Below, piece by piece: positions 12,679 to 15,142 of a stretch of DNA of 15,142 nt. The stretch comes from Kiritimatiellia bacterium. Lineage in GTDB: Bacteria > Verrucomicrobiota > Kiritimatiellia > RFP12 > UBA1067. The notes under the pieces were generated by a model. It saw nothing but the letters and a program-made list of their open reading frames with translations, was not told where the DNA came from and did no database searches. The translations under genes and the position numbers were made by a program. Every line of letters starts with the position of its first letter. Position 1 is the first letter of the stretch. Where the stretch lies: NCBI GenBank assembly GCA_017430155.1, contig JAFRNO010000473.1, positions 1-15,142 on the forward strand. Direction: 5' to 3'.

Positions 12679-15142
12679 AGCGGGTGCGGCAGAAATGCGT
12701 ACCGGGCCGAGCAATCCCGAAGGAAGGAGCGAGTCGGTCGGTTTGTACGGGTTGATGTTCGTGCGCGTCAGGCGCTCGGACTCGGGCAAGCCCGCGTCGT
12801 AGATCAGCCGGTTCGGCCAGAGGTTCGTCACGCGCACCTCCAACACATTCCCCTTCTCCTTCACGTTCGCCGCCGTCACGGCGAACGGTGCCGTCCACGC
12901 CGTGCCGGACAACTTGCCGTTCACGAAGACGGTGGCCACGTTCTCGACACGCCCCAGATCAATCTGCACGGGCAGGCCCTTCTTCCATTCGGGCGGCGCG
13001 TCGAAGATCGTGCGGTAGGTCGCCGTGCCCGAGTAGTGGCGAATGCCCGGCTCGGATCGCGTGGTCCAGTCCACAAGGTCGTCAAAGATTACCGGCGCTG
13101 CCGGCCCGCCCCAGGTAGGGTCGAAGGTAACATTCCATGGACTGGGGATTGGCATACCCGAAGCGGCGAGACGCCGCTTCCCCCAGGGGAGGGTCGCAGC
13201 TTGCTGCGACCGAAACACCACAAAAATCGACCCGTACGCTGGTAACTCCAGCGCCATGCAGGGGCCTGTCCCCACAAAACCGGGGACTGTCCCCACGATT
13301 TCGGGGACTGTCCCCATAGGAGTTCCAGACACAATCTCGAGGACTGTCCCCATAGGAGTTCGTTGCCCCGTCACAGCGTCCCAGAGCTCAACTGACCTCC
13401 CCTTTGGCTGGCGAAATGTCGCGTTAAATGAAATCTTTTCGTCTTTTTGATTAGAAATGAAGTAGATATCTGTCCCGTCTGGGAGAATCCGATGAATCCA
13501 GTCAATCGTCGGCGAAAGAGCTTCTGGCGATGGGGACAGGCCCCTCGTACTGAAATCGGGTCCTACCCCCTTTGCCGCGAGAAACGCCCGTGCAGCCGCC
13601 CGGTCCACTAGCACCCAACCTTTCCCCACCGGGGTCTGTCCCCGTACATTCGGGGTCTGTCCCCGTGGGCCCCACAGGGCGTCGGCGGCGGCGTGGTAGC
13701 GCGCGCTCGAATCGTTCATGCTCGTGGGGCCGCTCGGACGCGGACCCACGAGCGTCGCGCCCGCCTCCACGAGCTCGCGCATCTTCAGCATCGCCGCCTC
13801 GCCCACCGAAAGACCCACCGGCGGGTATTCCTGGACCTTCTTCATCGGACCCGGACGCATGTGCCCGTTCGTCTTGGGGTTGCGGTCGGAGAGCAGCAGC
13901 ACGCGGTAGCGCATACCGCTCGGCAGCACGATCTGTCCGTCCTCCACGCGTGCCTGCAGGAGCAGTTCCGTGGGACAGAAGTCATAATCGTACCCTTCGC
14001 CGAGGCCCGTGGCGGATGTCTTCAGACCCGCGAACAGATTCACCGCGTCGCCCGCGTAGATCAGGCAGTCGGCGACGAAGCGTCCCTGCGAGAGCATCCA
14101 CGAACAGCGGCTCAGGTAGAGGTTGAAGGCGTCCGACTGGTCGAACCAAGTTGTCTGCGGGTTGTAGTGTGTGCCGACGTTGCGGATGAAGCCGGGCTTG
14201 TCCGTGAGCGACGGCGAGAGCTTCATGCCGTGGTAGCAGACGCGCGTGAGGCCGTCGCAGAACGCGCGGTCGGCACACGGCTTCATGGTGGCGGGCGACT
14301 CAATCCAGTACGTGTTGATCGTCGTGAACGCCTCGGCCAGCACCTCGTCCATGCCGTACACGTGGGCGGCGTTCGCGGCGTCGCGCACCATGAAGCGCTG
14401 GGGCGGGAGCGGACGGTGTCCGCTCGGCATCCAGAACTCGCCCATCGCCACGTCGCACCGTCCCTGCATCCGCCGCACGTCGCCCTGACGCTGGTGAGGC
14501 CCCGCCGCCTCGGCGATCGAAATGAGCCCGTGGCGGTTGGCGACTTCCTTCTGGTAGGCGTAGTGGTTCTCGGCGATCAGCTCGCTCACGGTCTCGTTGA
14601 AGTCGCGCAGGAAACGCGCCCGCTTGGGTCCGGACACGAGCCGCACGCCCGCCTTCACGGGCAGCCACGGCAGGATGTCGTAGCCGCGCCGCCGACGGAA
14701 CTCCTCGGCGAAGGTGTCCGTCCAACTCACGGTGCCGGCCTCCCAGCTGTCGCACATCACGCCCTTGAGCGCAGCCCGCTCATCCGGAGCGAGCGCATCC
14801 AGAAGTGGCGTCATCACGCGCGCCCAGTGCGCGTCGAACGCCGCCTTGCTCATGTGGTCGATGTAGCATCCCATCCAGCCGAACACCTTCGGCACGTAGC
14901 CCACGCGCAGGATGCGCCACTTCCCCTCGGGCGCGTCCGGCCATTCGAACTCGTCCGTCTCGCGGTTCAGGTGGCGCGAGACGTCGCGTACCTCCGCGAG
15001 CGGCACGTCGTTTGTCGTGTCGGGGACTGCGAGCACGGCGATGTCCCAGTAATATTTCGGCGAGCCGTCCGCGTTCTTCGGAGTCTCCTTCACGCCCTTC
15101 TTGGGGAGATTGACGGCGGGTCGAGGACGCCCCGCCCTACCA
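12670..15142 (-). CDS. GH106 alpha-L-rhamnosidase, N-terminus beyond window
   Basis: The right edge cuts the gene. The frame is open from base 15141 to the stop at 12672-12670 (823 residues visible), and the GTG at 15093 is not a credible start. GH106 enzymes remove alpha-L-rhamnose from pectic and other glycans by inversion and are usually exported. Visible family blocks in order are YYWDIAVLAVPD, CDSWEAG (its Glu codon at 14742-14740), a TIM-barrel part with IAEAAGPHQRQGD and GEFWMPSG, TYWIESPATMKP, WMLSQGRFVADCLIYAGD and DIYFISNQ. The C-terminal galactose-binding-like sandwich follows: HYSGTATYRTIF, VFVNGK.SGTAWTAPF, VTNLWPNRLIYD and LLPSGLLGPVRI. I cannot say which glutamates are catalytic. 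Several loops carry in-frame palindromic DNA elements (13160-13664 and the right edge), yet the frame is intact. The 3' end overlaps the propeller gene by 9 bases. Confidence 0.88.
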   Translation of the reverse strand, partial: GRAGRPRPAVNLPKKGVKETPKNADGSPKYYWDIAVLAVPDTTNDVPLAEVRDVSRHLNRETDEFEWPDAPEGKWRILRVGYVPKVFGWMGCYIDHMSKAAFDAHWARVMTPLLDALAPDERAALKGVMCDSWEAGTVSWTDTFAEEFRRRRGYDILPWLPVKAGVRLVSGPKRARFLRDFNETVSELIAENHYAYQKEVANRHGLISIAEAAGPHQRQGDVRRMQGRCDVAMGEFWMPSGHRPLPPQRFMVRDAANAAHVYGMDEVLAEAFTTINTYWIESPATMKPCADRAFCDGLTRVCYHGMKLSPSLTDKPGFIRNVGTHYNPQTTWFDQSDAFNLYLSRCSWMLSQGRFVADCLIYAGDAVNLFAGLKTSATGLGEGYDYDFCPTELLLQARVEDGQIVLPSGMRYRVLLLSDRNPKTNGHMRPGPMKKVQEYPPVGLSVGEAAMLKMRELVEAGATLVGPRPSGPTSMNDSSARYHAAADALWGPRGQTPNVRGQTPVGKGWVLVDRAAARAFLAAKGVGPDFSTRGLSPSPEALSPTIDWIHRILPDGTDIYFISNQKDEKISFNATFRQPKGRSVELWDAVTGQRTPMGTVLEIVSGTPMGTVPEIVGTVPGFVGTGPCMALELPAYGSIFVVFRSQQAATLPWGKRRLAASGMPIPSPWNVTFDPTWGGPAAPVIFDDLVDWTTRSEPGIRHYSGTATYRTIFDAPPEWKKGLPVQIDLGRVENVATVFVNGKLSGTAWTAPFAVTAANVKEKGNVLEVRVTNLWPNRLIYDAGLPESERLTRTNINPYKPTDSLLPSGLLGPVRISAAPALR
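13160..13211. repeat. Compound triple-hairpin element inside the GH106 gene
   Basis: Three stems occur in a row. GAAGCGGCG (13160-13168) pairs with CGCCGCTTC (13172-13180) around AGA. CCCC (13181-13184) pairs with GGGG (13186-13189). GGTCGCAGC (13192-13200) pairs with GCTGCGACC (13203-13211) around TT. The two outer stems are perfect 9-bp pairings. In the GH106 frame it encodes the linker peptide RSQQAATLPWGKRRLAASG, between the end of the main domain (GSIFVVF) and the C-terminal sandwich (PWNVTFDP). This looks like an inserted mobile palindromic element that kept the frame. Confidence 0.65.
13261..13361. repeat. Array of four 13-bp palindromes in the GH106 gene
   Basis: Copies are GGGGCCTGTCCCC (13261-13273), GGGGACTGTCCCC (13282-13294 and 13303-13315, a perfect palindrome around a central T) and GAGGACTGTCCCC (13339-13351). 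Start-to-start distances are 21, 21 and 36 bases, all multiples of three. The last two copies share a further 10 bases (ATAGGAGTTC) and form a 36-base direct duplication. The encoded peptide is a run of GTVPEIV/GTVPGFV/GTGPCMA heptads before ELPAYGSIFVV. Confidence 0.75.
13532..13570. repeat. Isolated palindrome copy plus degenerate neighbour in the GH106 gene
   Basis: GGGGACAGGCCCC (13532-13544) is the exact reverse complement of the copy at 13261-13273, so it lies in the opposite orientation. A weaker relative, GGGTCCTACCCCC, follows at 13558-13570. The clear copy encodes part of STRGLSPSPEAL, just before the conserved IDWIHR...DIYFISNQ block. Confidence 0.55.
13631..13664. repeat. Pair of 13-bp palindromes with 21-base spacing in the GH106 gene
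   Basis: GGGGTCTGTCCCC occurs at 13631-13643 and 13652-13664, exactly 21 bases apart, as in the larger array. On the coding strand it gives the heptads RGQTPNV and RGQTPVG. These sit between DALWG and GKGWVL, a place where a short loop would be expected. Confidence 0.7.
15115..15136. repeat. GC-rich inverted repeat at the right edge, inside the GH106 frame
   Basis: GGCGGG (15115-15120) and CCCGCC (15131-15136) flank a 10-base spacer and reach almost to the window end. On the minus strand the frame stays open and reads GRAGRPRPA immediately before VNLPKKG, where ordinary GH106 sequence resumes. The arginine/proline-rich composition differs from the neighbouring protein and suggests another inserted element. 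It may be incomplete because of the window edge. Confidence 0.45.

Noticed and set aside
13261..13664. Regularly spaced repeats that might be a CRISPR array
   Set aside because: Repeats are 13 bases with 8-base spacers, vary in sequence and orientation, and lie inside an intact coding frame. No cas genes are present.
15091..15093. GTG at 15093 as the start of the rhamnosidase
   Set aside because: The frame is open to the window edge, GH106-like sequence (VNLPKK) continues upstream of it, and no ribosome site or signal peptide is present; the gene is cut by the window.

Overview
The window is mostly GC-rich DNA from a bacterium that secretes many glycan-active proteins. It holds a DUF4838 protein, a DUF1080 (3-keto-disaccharide hydrolase family) protein, a very large malectin/FN3/autotransporter-associated beta-strand-repeat protein, an Asp-box beta-propeller and a GH106 alpha-L-rhamnosidase. 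This set, with plain Shine-Dalgarno sites and Sec signal peptides, is typical of the PVC superphylum. Kiritimatiellota, Lentisphaerota or Verrucomicrobiota from a gut, rumen or sediment are the likely sources. This taxonomic call is inference from gene content only.

Layout. 1-163: edge DNA and a good promoter for gene 1. 164-2428 (+): secreted DUF4838 protein. 2425-3210 (-) and 3251-8293 (-): the DUF1080 protein and the 1680-residue repeat protein. These form one probable operon read right to left, with its promoter at 8388-8416 and a hairpin in the leader. 8446-9150 (-) and 9171-10139 (-): a tight two-gene operon with visibly lower GC, encoding an ORF6N DNA-binding/PLD-like protein followed by a calcineurin-like metallophosphoesterase. 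10140-10479: a 340-base divergent intergenic region with two inverted-repeat structures and an extended -10 promoter lying directly against the next start codon. 10480-12678 (+): secreted 12-Asp-box propeller. 12670-15142 (-): GH106 alpha-L-rhamnosidase, cut by the right edge. Both convergent gene pairs overlap at their stop codons (4 and 9 bases), so neither has room for an intergenic terminator.

How they fit: the secreted proteins look like parts of a programme for binding and trimming rhamnose-containing plant, algal or host glycans. GH106 would remove rhamnose, DUF1080 and DUF4838 proteins would act on released or linked sugars, and the propeller and the giant malectin/PA14 protein would bind or display. 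The ORF6N/metallophosphoesterase pair is unrelated in function and looks acquired.

The most unusual signal is a set of short palindromic DNA elements inside reading frames. The GH106 gene carries seven copies of a 13-base palindrome (GGGGACTGTCCCC type), mostly at exact 21- or 36-base spacing, plus a compound triple hairpin and another GC-rich inverted repeat at the window edge. The propeller gene carries a hairpin with the same flanks as one in the GH106 gene. Related copies are read in different codon phases, yet all leave the frame open. The DNA rather than the peptide therefore appears to be what spreads: a REP-like or Rickettsia-palindromic-element-like family tolerated in protein loops.
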